Notes: a model not told the origin generated them from the letters alone. DNA of 64,000 nucleotides from Pseudanabaena biceps (GCA_013361095.1 JAATWA010000001.1:3627001-3691000), one strand, 5' to 3'; counted from the stretch's first letter, positions 34,964 to 44,691 are shown. A program made the numbers and translations.

Positions 34964-35005
34964 ACACTACTTAACGTGTCCATCCTAATTCGTATAAAGA
35001 ACTAC
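34964..35005 (-). promoter_or_regulatory. NtcA-activated promoter of the nir operon
   Basis: GTAGTTCTTTATAC on the minus strand (35005-34992) is a perfect GTA-N8-TAC NtcA site. Exactly 22 bp downstream lies TAGTGT (34969-34964), a TAN3T -10 box. This spacing is the canonical class II NtcA promoter, activated under nitrogen limitation through 2-oxoglutarate. Transcription would start near 34957. Confidence 0.9.
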
Positions 35006-35073
35006 ATATTTTTAAACTTTATTTAATAAATGCAATCAAGACATGCAGTTAATGCATTGATTGGGTCGTTAAG

Positions 35074-35170
35074 AGTTGCGACGCGAAGCGCCGCAACTAA
35101 GCAATTCTCATCACAAAAACAATTGTGGGGTTTTCAGCGCCTTCGGCGCTGAAAACCCCACAATTGTTTT
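35074..35170. repeat. Two palindromes upstream of the nir promoter
   Basis: AGTTGCGACGC-GAA-GCGCCGCAACT (35074-35098, one mismatch) and, with exact 26-base arms, AAAACAATTGTGGGGTTTTC to the TTC loop (35116-35170). Between them, AGCAATTCTCAT resembles the end of the element at 20959. They separate the divergent nirA and pseudouridine synthase genes. Confidence 0.8.
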
Positions 35171-35201
35171 TTTTGGCTGGTGACAGCTATACTTGCTAAT
35201 C

Positions 35202-35942
35202 ATGCTTGAGCGTTTACAAAAAATTTTATCTAGGTATGGCATCGCTTCACGCCGAGCGTCTGAGGAAATTATCTTGGCAGGAAAAGTTGCCGTAAATGGA
35301 AAGATAGTTAGGGAACTAGGAACTAAAGTTGATCCTGAGCAAGATCGAATTACCGTAGATGGTAAGCCTCTCAATAAAGATGAACTCGAATTTAGTTATC
35401 TACTCTTAAATAAACCTACAGAAATAGTTTGCACCTGTGATGACCCCCAAGGTCGGCAAACAGTATTAGATTTATTGCCATCAAAATATCAACATCTATA
35501 CCCAGTGGGCAGGCTAGATTACAACAGTAGCGGGGCGCTCATATTAACTAATGATGGTGATTTTGCCAATCGACTTATGCATCCCCGTCACCATGTTGCT
35601 AAAACGTATCAGATTTGGGTTAAAGATATTCCAGACACGTTAACTCTTCAAAATTGGCGAGCAGGAATTTTACTAGATGAAAAATATACTCTTCCTGCGA
35701 TCGTGGATATCTTAAAAATTGAAAAAAATGCACATCTGAGATACCCGCAACCCAAAACGTTATTACAAATCATCCTTTCTGAAGGTCGCAATCGTCAGAT
35801 TCGGCGTGTAGCCGAACAGTTGGGACATCCAGTCCTGAAATTGCATCGCGTGGCGATCGCGACAATTTCAGTAGATGCGCTCAAGTTAGGCGAATATCGC
35901 CTTTTGAGTAAAAAAGAAGTTACAGGACTATACAAAAATTAG
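35202..35942 (+). CDS. RsuA/RluB-family pseudouridine synthase
   Basis: It isomerises a uridine in rRNA. Residues 1-60 form an S4 RNA-binding domain (MLERLQKILSRYGIASRRAS, VAVNGKIVRELGTKVD). The catalytic core has YPVGRLDYNSSGALILTNDGD with the catalytic Asp in GRLD, and ILSEGRNRQIRRVAEQLGHPV, the classical RsuA/RluB/E/F motif. I choose the ATG at 35202 over an in-frame TTG at 35193. Which position of 23S or 16S rRNA is modified cannot be told, although cyanobacterial proteins of this length are usually RluB-type. Confidence 0.92.
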   Translation: MLERLQKILSRYGIASRRASEEIILAGKVAVNGKIVRELGTKVDPEQDRITVDGKPLNKDELEFSYLLLNKPTEIVCTCDDPQGRQTVLDLLPSKYQHLYPVGRLDYNSSGALILTNDGDFANRLMHPRHHVAKTYQIWVKDIPDTLTLQNWRAGILLDEKYTLPAIVDILKIEKNAHLRYPQPKTLLQIILSEGRNRQIRRVAEQLGHPVLKLHRVAIATISVDALKLGEYRLLSKKEVTGLYKN

Positions 35943-36096
35943 ATCAAAAACTAAACTGAACTCAAATCAAGTAGAGTTAGATTGAATGAACTAAGTTGAG
36001 TTCAACCCAAACTCGAATAAGCAAATTAAAGTAGCATTGCTTTTAGATTGCTTAAAAAATCTCCAAGTTCACAACGTCAGCCAAACTTCTTTCTAA

Positions 36097-37128
36097 ATGT
36101 CTGTGACTAATACAACATCGAAGCAAGCAGAGAAATTAGCAGAAATCGGAGCGCAATTTAAGCGGATTCGAGAAGATAAGGAGTTGTCGATTCCCCATCT
36201 AACTGCAACAACACTAATTTCTGAGCGCTATCTACGCGCGATCGAAGATGGGGAAATAGATTCTTTGCCTGAGCCTATTTATGTGCGTGGATTTATCCGC
36301 AAGTATGGAACTGCATTGGGCGTGGGCGATCTTTCAGAAGACTTCCCCCTTAATTCTGCATTGCCTGAACGTAAGTGGGCTGGCAGTGCAGCGGCAGAGC
36401 TTCGTCCTCTACACCTCTATGCCCTATATATTGGTGTAATCGCTGGAGCCGTTGGTTTACTTGCCACATTTTTAAACTCACCAGACTCCAACAGAATTAA
36501 TGATAATCAGACTAATTTTGGCAAAGCGGCTCAGTTAGGCTCCAGTAAGCCTACTAAAAGCCCTGTTGCTAACTCGCTACTACCAAAAATTGGTGGATTA
36601 GCCATATTAAAGCAAGATCCAGTTAAGCCCTTAGTGACAGCAAGCCCCAATGTCTCTGCGGTTAATATACCAACACAGCTTCCGTCTCAGCCCAGCACTC
36701 AAGGGGGACTCAATGGCTCTCAGTCTGAAGTCGTCTTTGCTGAAGTTAATGCCAAACTTGGTAACACGATTCAGGCTTGGGCTGACAGTACTAGTTTATT
36801 GGCAAATTCGGCGATCGCTGCCGATGGCAACTTTAAATTTATAGGAAATAAACCTGTAAATGTGGGTATCGTGATGCAGGGACAATCTTGGTTACGCATC
36901 GAGGTGGATGGAAGGACTGAGTTTGAAGGTGTTTTAGAGGAAGGCAAAAAACTTGCATGGTCAGGCGATCGCCAAATATCGATACGCGCTGGTAATGCCT
37001 CATCTGTTGCTCTCAGTTACAACAACCAACCCATTAAGGTCTTGGGCAAAGAAGGCGAGGTAACTGAAAGGTTATTTAGCGCCACCCAAACGAGCAATTT
37101 AGACACAATAAATAAGGTCGCTCGCTAG
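36097..37128 (+). CDS. RodZ-like membrane protein with HTH domain
   Basis: The 343-residue protein has the RodZ layout: a cytoplasmic helix-turn-helix (IGAQFKRIREDKELSIPHLT, SERYLRAIEDGEIDSLPEP, VRGFIRKYGTALGV), one membrane span (LYALYIGVIAGAVGLLATFL), a Ser/Pro linker, and a C-terminal DUF4115 beta domain (SWLRIEVDGRTEFEGVLEEG, IRAGNASSVALSYNNQPIKV). RodZ links MreB to the wall-synthesis complex; no mreB is present here. The last codons run into a palindromic repeat complex. Confidence 0.85.
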   Translation: MSVTNTTSKQAEKLAEIGAQFKRIREDKELSIPHLTATTLISERYLRAIEDGEIDSLPEPIYVRGFIRKYGTALGVGDLSEDFPLNSALPERKWAGSAAAELRPLHLYALYIGVIAGAVGLLATFLNSPDSNRINDNQTNFGKAAQLGSSKPTKSPVANSLLPKIGGLAILKQDPVKPLVTASPNVSAVNIPTQLPSQPSTQGGLNGSQSEVVFAEVNAKLGNTIQAWADSTSLLANSAIAADGNFKFIGNKPVNVGIVMQGQSWLRIEVDGRTEFEGVLEEGKKLAWSGDRQISIRAGNASSVALSYNNQPIKVLGKEGEVTERLFSATQTSNLDTINKVAR

Positions 37129-37327
37129 CAGTAAGGCGGCGCTTTGCGCCACCTTACGGTTATGCGATTTAATAAGGAACCAAATTTTTGATGGCGCGGC
37201 TTCGCCGCGGCATCAAAAATTTGGTTTCTTATTTTACGGCGAAGCCCTTACTGCTTATTGTGAAACCGATTTTCATAATAGCAATTAAACAAAAAAGCTG
37301 GCAGCGCCAGCTTTTTTGTTTAATTGC
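37128..37327. repeat. Nested palindromes and bidirectional terminator
   Basis: AGCAGTAAGG (37128) and CCCTTACTGCTT (37245) enclose a 30-base-arm palindrome with TTC loop (37171-37233, two mismatches). Then GCAATTAAACAAAAAAGCTGG with its exact complement (37281-37327) makes a perfect terminator between convergent genes and includes the stop codon of the nuclease-family gene. TGTGAAACCGATTTTCATAATAGCAATT parts resemble the ends of the 20959 element. Confidence 0.8.
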
Positions 37328-37817
37328 TTTCCAGTCCACTATTTTTGACTAAATCTTCGGGAGTGAGCTTGGCTAAAAACTCCCGAAAAGCTCGTCTCTC
37401 GGCCTCATCAGCATCTTGATCAACAGGAATTGAAGCCTCTAGGATTACTTCCTCCATCACCCAAATAGGACATTTTGCCCTCACCGCCAAAGCGATCGCA
37501 TCGCTAGGACGAGCATCCATTTCTTTTTTGATGTCTCCCTGTAAGACGGTAATTACGGCATAAAAAGTACTGTTTTTGAGGGCATGAACAACAATGCGCT
37601 CAACGGTTATCCCCCACGAATCCAAAAAATTGAGCATTAAATCATGAGTCATGGGACGCTCTAAAGGTCTACCCTCTAGCGCCCCAATTATTGCCTTAGC
37701 TTCCGCCTCACCAATCCAAATCGGCAATGCTCTACGTTCTAGGGTATCCCGCAATAGAACTATAGGATTTCGGCTGACTGCATCAATGGCAATTCCAGCC
37801 ACTTTCATTTCGATCAT
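37320..37817 (-). CDS. Bifunctional nuclease family protein
   Basis: A 165-residue BFN/DUF151 protein. The family core is present: VAGIAIDAVSRNPIVLLRD, LPIWIGEAEAKAIIGALEG, RPMTHDLMLNFLDSWGI, and ARPSDAIALAVRAKCPIW. Plant homologues have reported RNase and DNase activity; the bacterial role is unclear. A C-terminal UVR-type acid-rich tail (DADEAERRAFREFLAKL) follows. It lies convergent to the RodZ-like gene across a strong terminator. Confidence 0.88.
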   Translation of the reverse strand: MIEMKVAGIAIDAVSRNPIVLLRDTLERRALPIWIGEAEAKAIIGALEGRPLERPMTHDLMLNFLDSWGITVERIVVHALKNSTFYAVITVLQGDIKKEMDARPSDAIALAVRAKCPIWVMEEVILEASIPVDQDADEAERRAFREFLAKLTPEDLVKNSGLESN

Positions 37818-37897
37818 TGTTGCCCGCCTTCTTCCAGAAATGAGCGTTTGGTTATTGTAACATCGACTGGGTGGAGAGGCTGGCTTCTAGTCTGCTT

Positions 37898-38611
37898 TTA
37901 TCGGCATTCTTGGCAAATTTGATCCCACGCCGCCACAGGATCGTTAGCAGTTGTAATGGGGCGACCGATTACTAAATAATCAGCACCTACTGCGATCGCC
38001 TGTTGTGGTGTCATCACCCGACTTTGATCGCCTGAGCTTGACCATGTGGGACGTACTCCTGGGGTGACAAGACAAAAATCATCACCTAAATGCGATCGCA
38101 AATTCGTGACTTCATGGGGTGAACATACTGCGCCTGTAAATCCACTGGCTTGAGCAAGCTGCACCATTTGTAAGGCATAGCTAGCGACAGGTATATTCAC
38201 CTTGAGATCGGACGCTAACTCGGAAGCTGAAATGCTAGTTAATAAAGAAATTGCTAACAATTGGGTAGATGATCCCTCGACTTCGGACTGAGCTGCTTGC
38301 ATCATTGCCTTACCCCCAGAGGCATGAATTGTTAGGAAATCTGCACCATACTTAGTTGCTGCTCGACAAGCACAACCAACCGTATTGGGAATGTCGTGGA
38401 GTTTTAGATCGAGAAATATCTTTTTATTTCGTGACTTTAACTCTCGCAAAATCGTACTGCCATCCGCAACAAACAGCTCTAGCCCCACTTTCCAAAAACT
38501 TACTTGGGGTAAACGATCGCATAGTGCGATCGCCTGATTTACAGAAGGTACATCCATCGCCACAATGATCCGTGATTGGGGATCGCGATCAGGATTAAGG
38601 TTTATTTTCAT
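37898..38611 (-). CDS. pyrF: Orotidine 5'-phosphate decarboxylase
   Basis: It makes UMP in the last step of pyrimidine synthesis. At 237 residues this is the bacterial short type. The catalytic Lys-Asp-x-Lys-x-x-Asp network is visible in FLDLKLHDIPNTV, and the phosphate-binding end in VTPGVRPTWSS and VIGRPITTANDPVAAW. RIIVAMDVPSVNQA is the typical N-terminus. The stand-alone gene is divergent from the nucleotidyltransferase fusion gene. Confidence 0.96.
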   Translation of the reverse strand: MKINLNPDRDPQSRIIVAMDVPSVNQAIALCDRLPQVSFWKVGLELFVADGSTILRELKSRNKKIFLDLKLHDIPNTVGCACRAATKYGADFLTIHASGGKAMMQAAQSEVEGSSTQLLAISLLTSISASELASDLKVNIPVASYALQMVQLAQASGFTGAVCSPHEVTNLRSHLGDDFCLVTPGVRPTWSSSGDQSRVMTPQQAIAVGADYLVIGRPITTANDPVAAWDQICQECR

Positions 38612-38677
38612 GACTTTATCGCAGATTTGAACGATACTAGAGCCTAATCCTATTACGTATTGACGTTCGGAGGATCT

Positions 38678-41236
38678 ATGCGAGCGGTATTGATGGCAGG
38701 TGGATCAGGAACGCGATTACGTCCGTTGACTTGTGATATGCCAAAACCGATGGTGTCAGTACTTAACCGTCCTATCACCGAACATATTCTCAATTTGCTC
38801 AAGCGTCATGGCATCCGTGAGGTAATTGCAACACTGCATTACCTGCCCGATGTGATTCGTGAGCATTTTGGCGATGGGACGGACTTTGGTGTGAATATGA
38901 TGTACGTGGTGGAGGAGGATCAACCACTCGGTACAGCAGGCTGTGTCAAAAATGTAGAAAATCTCCTTGAGAGTACTTTTTTGGTAATTAGCGGGGACTG
39001 CATTACTGATTTTGATCTGACCGCAGCCATTAAATTTCACCGCGATCGCCAGTCAAAAGCTACTTTAATTTTGCGCCGCGTCACTGATCCGATGGCTTTT
39101 GGGGTAGTAATCACCGATGAAAAGGATCGCATTAAAAGATTTTTAGAAAAACCATCCACCAGCGAAGTTTTCTCTGATACCGTCAACACGGGTATTTATA
39201 TCCTTGAACCTGAAGTTTTAGATTTGTTGACTGCTAATCAGCCCAGTGATTTTTCTACCGATTTATTTCCGCTTTTATTAGCCAAACAAATTCCCATGTA
39301 TGGCTACATTGCCAGTGGCTATTGGTGCGACATTGGCTCCCTAGAAGCCTATCGCCAAGCTCAATATGACGCGATCCGAGGACGAGTACATCTCGATTTG
39401 GACTATGTGCAATTACGCACAGGGCTTTGGATTGGCAAGCATACGGTGATATCACCCACTGTCCAAATTGAGCCACCTGTATTAATCGGCAGTAACTGCT
39501 CCATCGGCGATCGCACTAAAATTTCCGCAGGCACTATCATCGGCGATCGCGTTACCATTGGCTCTGACTGTGATCTTCAGCGCCCAATCATTGGTAACAG
39601 CGTCATGATCAGCGAAGAATGTCACCTCTGGGCTTGCACGATCTCGCGTAATGCGCGGGTGAGTCGCCGCGCCCATGTCATGGAAGGCTCGGTCGTTGGC
39701 TCAAATTCTGTGATTGGTGAAGAGGCAAGAATATTCCCCAATGTGAGGATCTGGCCAAGCAAGCATGTGGAGTCGGGGGCAACCTTGACCACAAACTTGA
39801 TCTGGGGAGCGATAGCATCCCGCAATTTGTTTGGGCAGCATAGTGTATCTGGCTTAGCGAATATCGATATTACCCCTGAATTTGCGGTAAAGCTGGGTGC
39901 AGCCTATGGGGCAACCTTGCGCCCCAACTCCCATGTGATGGTATCGCGAGATCAACGCACGATTTGTCGGATGCTGACGCGATCGTTAATTTCTGGGTTA
40001 ATGTCCGTCGGCATTAATGTAGAAAACCTTGAAGCCACCGCGATTCCTATTTCTCGATTTATTGCGCCTAGTTTGGGCGTGGTCGGCGGCATCCATGTGC
40101 GCGTCCATCCCGATCGCAATGACTGTGTGATGATTGAGTTTTTAGACAGCAATGGTATCAACATCAATAAAGCGGCTGAGAAAAAAATTGAAGGTACGTT
40201 TTTTAAAGAGGATTTTCGCCGCGCTCGCATTGAAGAAATTGGGGAGATTAGCTATCCCACAAGAGTATTGGACTATTACAATAGCGGCTTTGCCAAAAAT
40301 ATTGATGTAGAAGCGATTAGATTTAGCGATTGCAAAAAAATCGTGATTGATTATGTCTATGCAGTCTCAGGTGCGGTTTTACCAAGGATTTTAGGCAAGT
40401 TTAGTACCGATGTCGTGGTGCTAAATGCTAGCCTCAATGAAGTTGCGCCTGCGCCCGTCGATCGCGAAAAAATGTTGTCGCAACTGACTGATGTGGTCAA
40501 GGCTGTCAAAGCTAATTTTGGGGTGCAGGTCTATGCCAATGGCGAAAAATTCATTTTAATTGACGAATCAGGAAAATCGATCAGAGATGAGATTCTGACG
40601 GGATTGATGACAGAAATGGTGCTGATGTCACAACCTAAAGGCACGATTGTTGTACCTGTTTCGGCTTCGGGCATGGTAGAACTGATTGCCGAAAAACATG
40701 GCGGCAAAGTAATTCGCACTCGCGCTAATCCCACCGCTTTGATGGCGGCTTGCCATCAAAATGAAGGCGTTGTACTTGGTGGATCGGCGGAGATGGGCTT
40801 TATTTTTCCGCAACTGCATCCGGGATTTGATGCCATGTTTAGCATTGCCAAGATTATGGAATGGATTACCCTCCAAAAGCGATCGCTATCACAAGTACGT
40901 TCCCATTTACCTCGTTGCCATTTCCGCAAACGTGTAGTTCGTTGTCCGTGGAGTATTAAGGGAACTCTAATGCGCCACTTAGTAGAATCCTACGGTCATC
41001 AAACGGTAGAACTAATTGATGGAATTAAGGTTTTTTATAGCGATCTTGATTGGGTATTAGTATTGCCTGATGCCAGTGATCCCTTAATTAGAGTATTTGC
41101 CAATGGGCTGGACACGCCATCAAGCAATGGACAAGCGTGGGCAGATCAACATATAGAAGAGTTTTGTAGTCATATTGAGGGCTTTTGCAAACTACAAATT
41201 GCCTTATCAAAGGACTCTGTGCTACTTGATAATTAG
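38678..41236 (+). CDS. Sugar nucleotidyltransferase / phosphomutase-like fusion
   Basis: An 852-residue fusion with three parts: an NTP-transferase domain (MRAVLMAGGSGTRLRPLT, residues 1-235), a left-handed beta-helix (VLIGSNCSIGDRTKISAGTI, about 260-365), and a phosphoglucomutase/phosphomannomutase-like domain (about 385-850). In the last, the phosphoserine loop TASHNP is replaced by a stretch near VRVHPDRNDCVMIEFLDSNG without the active-site Ser, so mutase activity is doubtful. GGAGG is located 4 bases before the ATG at 38678. It likely makes an activated hexose (GDP-mannose or ADP/UDP-glucose) for polysaccharide. Confidence 0.9.
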   Translation: MRAVLMAGGSGTRLRPLTCDMPKPMVSVLNRPITEHILNLLKRHGIREVIATLHYLPDVIREHFGDGTDFGVNMMYVVEEDQPLGTAGCVKNVENLLESTFLVISGDCITDFDLTAAIKFHRDRQSKATLILRRVTDPMAFGVVITDEKDRIKRFLEKPSTSEVFSDTVNTGIYILEPEVLDLLTANQPSDFSTDLFPLLLAKQIPMYGYIASGYWCDIGSLEAYRQAQYDAIRGRVHLDLDYVQLRTGLWIGKHTVISPTVQIEPPVLIGSNCSIGDRTKISAGTIIGDRVTIGSDCDLQRPIIGNSVMISEECHLWACTISRNARVSRRAHVMEGSVVGSNSVIGEEARIFPNVRIWPSKHVESGATLTTNLIWGAIASRNLFGQHSVSGLANIDITPEFAVKLGAAYGATLRPNSHVMVSRDQRTICRMLTRSLISGLMSVGINVENLEATAIPISRFIAPSLGVVGGIHVRVHPDRNDCVMIEFLDSNGININKAAEKKIEGTFFKEDFRRARIEEIGEISYPTRVLDYYNSGFAKNIDVEAIRFSDCKKIVIDYVYAVSGAVLPRILGKFSTDVVVLNASLNEVAPAPVDREKMLSQLTDVVKAVKANFGVQVYANGEKFILIDESGKSIRDEILTGLMTEMVLMSQPKGTIVVPVSASGMVELIAEKHGGKVIRTRANPTALMAACHQNEGVVLGGSAEMGFIFPQLHPGFDAMFSIAKIMEWITLQKRSLSQVRSHLPRCHFRKRVVRCPWSIKGTLMRHLVESYGHQTVELIDGIKVFYSDLDWVLVLPDASDPLIRVFANGLDTPSSNGQAWADQHIEEFCSHIEGFCKLQIALSKDSVLLDN

Positions 41237-41275
41237 AAAAATAGGGTCGGCGCATTGCACCGACCCTATTCTTTT
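41237..41275. terminator. Bidirectional terminator between convergent genes
   Basis: AATAGGGTCGG and CCGACCCTATT with flanking AAAA and TTTT around a 9-base loop, between the fusion gene and the VIT/VWA gene. Confidence 0.85.
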
Positions 41276-43814
41276 AGTTCACGCTGAGCGTTAGTCGTAT
41301 TGTGCCTTTAGCCGTTGTCGGAAGCACGATATTTTGGAGCGATCGCTTGAGCGCTTCCAAGAAATTCGTATCCTTCAAAGTCGAAGCCGAATCATCTAAG
41401 ACAATTCTGGTCAATCTGCCATTCTGGATGGAAATCTCTAGAATGACGTTCCCGTTAATGCCATTAGGAAAATTGAGCGATCGCAATTGTTGGGCGACCA
41501 TCTGCTGAGCATCACTGACACTCATACCTGTCAAGCCAGTAATGCTAACCACCTGAATTCTTGATGGCGCAGCCGTTGGTTGAGATAACTTTTGATCAGA
41601 TTCTTCAGCATCAAGACTAGGTTTAACCTTAGCTTCATAGCGAGCTGTGCTTCTATCTTGCAAAGTTCCAACCATAGGTGCATTTCCAGACATCGCACCT
41701 GATGATCTCGTCAAACCTGTCATTTGCCTTTGAGCAGGAGCAGGAGGACTCATCACCGCATTAACATTGCTAGAGCCGTTATTAGCTCCACCAAATACAC
41801 CTTCATAGCTGACTCCTTCAGGCATCTCCACAGGTACTTGCACAGAGATCTTGCTGCCATCGGGGTTAACTCGCACTTCATCACTGACTGCGACAAACGC
41901 CGTGTATTGCGAGAGTAAGTGATAGCTAAGAGCGGTCTGGGTGACTGCATCCACTAAAGACTTCACCTCACCACCAAACATTTGATTCATCAAGTCCTTA
42001 ATGCGGGCGCGTCCCCATAGTTGAGCAATCCCGAGATTGCTATTGTTATTGTCAAAATTGACATTGAGGGTTTGTTCGTAGCGCTCACCACCTGCGGCAA
42101 TACCAGTTATCTTGAGCTTGCCATTACTGCGATCGCCTTTTTTGCCAAACAGAACTAGAGGCTGCTCGGCAAATAGGTCAGGAGCATTGCTGGGATAGAT
42201 TTCAGGCGCTTTACCACTACCTTCCCATTGAACTTGAATATTGGTAAGAACAGGATTATTAATCTGACGGAAGAATTTCTCGGCGACTTCCTGAGTCGGC
42301 TCATCCTGACGCACTACTCTAGATGTACCGCGCCCCATCTCAGCAACGCGATCTAGTAAATATCTATTAACAGAGCTGCCTACTCCAAAGCTGTAGAGAC
42401 GATTGCCCGATTTGAGATTTTTTTGTACCGCCGCAATCACTTCATTGTCATTGCCAATGTATCCATCCGTAATCAATACGACGCTGCGAAGCCTACCATC
42501 TTTTGAGGAAGGGAAGTTATTCACAGCCTTAATTCCATTCATTAGCTCCGTGCCGCCATTAGCATCCACTTGATCGATGTATCTCATCGCTTTTTGGCGA
42601 TTAGCGACGGTATTGGCTAAGGGAGTCGATGAAAGCTGACGGGTAGTATTGGAGAAATCAATAATCGTAAAGGTGTCGTTGGGATTTAAGCCATTGATAA
42701 AGCGGCGCATCAGTTCCCGCGACTTAAGGATGGGATCGCCTGACTGTGAACCCGATGTATCCATCAAAAACACAACATCTTTTGACACGACTTGATCGGC
42801 GCGATAGGAAATCGCAGGGATCAGATAGGTAGCAAAATGTCCACCTTGATCGGTATTAGTGGTGAGAATTGTCGGTTCTGTGCGATCGCCACTGACTTTG
42901 TAGCGCACAATCAAATCTTTATTAGGAATGTTATCGCCCTTTGCCAATTTTAGCTGTACCGACTCGCCTTCAGCATTATTTTGGACATCAATGCGATGAG
43001 AAGTCGAATAGAGATTGCGAATAGGAACTCCTGCGTCAATCTGTAAACTCACGGTGATGTCATTGCCCGATCGCGTAGCAGGTTTGACTACTGGTGGATT
43101 AATTCGAGATGCGTCAGGAAATTGCAGTGTATTGCTTTGAGCATCGATCGCTTGCCCCGGAATATAGCGAGGACCTACCACCATTGGAAATACAAATTCA
43201 TAATCTCCCTTCTCAAATTTCAAGCTTTCTGTGTAGCGAATGGTAACTTTAATCTGTTCGCCAGGTTTGATATTGGCTAGGGACTGCGTAAAAATATTGT
43301 CCCGTTCCTGCTCTAATAAACCTGCGGTGCGTCCCTCTTGGCGAGCGCGTTCATAGATTTGTTTTGCCTCTTCCCGTTTTTTAATGTCACCTTTAATCAC
43401 GCGATCGCCGATCTTAATTTCCATGTCGTCAACGGCAGCTTGATCGGGTAGAGGAAACACATAGATTGCCTCTAGTGGCTGATCATAGGGATTTTGAAAA
43501 GTTTGAGTAACCTCTACCCGCGAAATATTGCCAGATATTTTGCCCTTAACATCGGTATTGGTAAGCGTAAAAGGCTGCTGCTGTCGCTCACGACTCTGTA
43601 CATACAGCCCGCCCACAGGACGCTTATCATTGCTTGTTTGGGAGGTAGAACTGCGATCGCTAACTGGTTCGATGAGTCCTGATCTAATCATGGCACTAGA
43701 ATTTGTTTGAGGTTTGATGATGGGGGAAGACTGGGCGAAGGTGCGGTGTGCGATCGCTCCTGCAAGGATCATGGCAGTAGGGATCGCGATATAGATTGGC
43801 TTAATTAATTTCAT
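41274..43814 (-). CDS. VIT and von Willebrand A domain surface protein
   Basis: An 846-residue exported protein. The signal peptide is MKLIKPIYIAIPTAMILAGA ending HRTFAQ; GAGGAGAG precedes this ATG. A VIT domain (SRVEVTQTFQNPYDQPLEAI, VYVFPLPDQAAVDDMEIKIG) is followed by a VWA domain with MIDAS motif VVFLMDTSGSQSGDP, and TELMNGIKAVN. The C-terminal 100 residues, after a low-complexity linker, resemble a TonB/AgmX-type domain (VILEISIQNGRLTRIVLDDS). Proteins with this layout bind other proteins at the envelope; the partner is unknown. Confidence 0.85.
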   Translation of the reverse strand: MKLIKPIYIAIPTAMILAGAIAHRTFAQSSPIIKPQTNSSAMIRSGLIEPVSDRSSTSQTSNDKRPVGGLYVQSRERQQQPFTLTNTDVKGKISGNISRVEVTQTFQNPYDQPLEAIYVFPLPDQAAVDDMEIKIGDRVIKGDIKKREEAKQIYERARQEGRTAGLLEQERDNIFTQSLANIKPGEQIKVTIRYTESLKFEKGDYEFVFPMVVGPRYIPGQAIDAQSNTLQFPDASRINPPVVKPATRSGNDITVSLQIDAGVPIRNLYSTSHRIDVQNNAEGESVQLKLAKGDNIPNKDLIVRYKVSGDRTEPTILTTNTDQGGHFATYLIPAISYRADQVVSKDVVFLMDTSGSQSGDPILKSRELMRRFINGLNPNDTFTIIDFSNTTRQLSSTPLANTVANRQKAMRYIDQVDANGGTELMNGIKAVNNFPSSKDGRLRSVVLITDGYIGNDNEVIAAVQKNLKSGNRLYSFGVGSSVNRYLLDRVAEMGRGTSRVVRQDEPTQEVAEKFFRQINNPVLTNIQVQWEGSGKAPEIYPSNAPDLFAEQPLVLFGKKGDRSNGKLKITGIAAGGERYEQTLNVNFDNNNSNLGIAQLWGRARIKDLMNQMFGGEVKSLVDAVTQTALSYHLLSQYTAFVAVSDEVRVNPDGSKISVQVPVEMPEGVSYEGVFGGANNGSSNVNAVMSPPAPAQRQMTGLTRSSGAMSGNAPMVGTLQDRSTARYEAKVKPSLDAEESDQKLSQPTAAPSRIQVVSITGLTGMSVSDAQQMVAQQLRSLNFPNGINGNVILEISIQNGRLTRIVLDDSASTLKDTNFLEALKRSLQNIVLPTTAKGTIRLTLSVN

Positions 43815-44468
43815 AGTAACTACTCTCCTCTTTGCCTGCTTGCATCCTCGATTAGATGTCACAAGCTTTATATTTCTTGAGTTTGAGTCTCTCACTAATC
43901 ATAAGATTTAACTTTCCAGTTGCAATTTTAGTAACAAAGGACAACGCAAGCGCTTCGCGCTCAAACAAATTCCCAGAATTTTTAAAAGTGCTGCTTTGCC
44001 GCACTTTTAAAAATTCTGGGAACGAGTATAGCTACAGTCATTTGTTTTATCCCAAGAATTGGCTGGCGGCGAGGATCGCCGCCAGCCAATTCTTGGTTTT
44101 TATGTCTTGGAACATTTGGCGATCGCTATAAAAGGTGACGCGCCGCGTCACCTTTTACTTCTTACTCCCTTCCCAGTGAAAAATTAGACGTTGCGGCGCG
44201 AAGCGCCGCAACGCTAGTTCTTGGTTTTTAATGTTTATTTTGATAGTGGGAAGGGAGTATGATCAAAATTAAGCCTAAAGAGAGAGAAACCTCTGGACTC
44301 ACTCTCTGTTAGAGGATTAGGAAACATTCCATAACACACCTAAAGAAGTTATCAGACATTCACAGTAGCAAGAACTACAGAATTTAAAAGCGAGATCAAC
44401 ACAATTGGGATAGCAAAAGGTTGCTCATGCCCTTGCAAAATGTTCCATATATTTTTAGGAGGAGCCAT
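43815..44468. repeat. Cluster of at least four palindromes
   Basis: No gene is seen in 43815-44468. It holds a degenerate 12275-type palindrome (43971-44021), a 21-base-arm palindrome CCAAGAATTGGCTGGCGGCG (44052-44096), AAAAGGTGACGCG with its complement (44130-44156), and CGTTGCGGCGC-GAA-GCGCCGCAACG (44189-44213) enclosed by outer arms TACTCCCTTCCCA (44163) and TGGGAAGGGAGTA (44247). TATAGCTACAGTCATTT (44027) recurs inverted at 57348-57364. The region looks like repeated insertion of small elements. Confidence 0.8.
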
Positions 44469-44675
44469 ATGTCTGATATTCAATCTGGCGGTCAAATGAT
44501 TTGGAAACTAGAAGACGGCAGTCGTGTTCTCCATTTGCGCCACAGTCCTGCTGAAAGATGGCGACCCTATGAAGAATTTCCTGAATATGTTTTAGAAGAC
44601 CCTGTTGGTTTTTCTAAGGGAATTACGACTTTTGTTTCTCTACTAAAAAAAGATTGGATTTCGATTAAGTCATAG
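44469..44675 (+). CDS. Conserved small hypothetical protein (68 aa)
   Basis: The frame is open further upstream but the ATG at 44469 has AGGAGGAGCC immediately before it, a near-perfect ribosome site. The product MSDIQSGGQMIWKLEDGSRV, HLRHSPAERWRPYEEFPEYV and ending KDWISIKS is a single-domain soluble protein, aromatic rich, without Cys. I recognise no function. It is followed by the perfect palindromic terminator at 44692. Confidence 0.65.
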   Translation: MSDIQSGGQMIWKLEDGSRVLHLRHSPAERWRPYEEFPEYVLEDPVGFSKGITTFVSLLKKDWISIKS

Positions 44676-44691
44676 GTAGTTGGGTATAATT

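Noticed and set aside
44105-44180. CRISPR-like regularity of palindromes in 43940-44260
   Set aside because: Units differ in sequence and spacing; no identical direct repeats with spacers and no cas genes.
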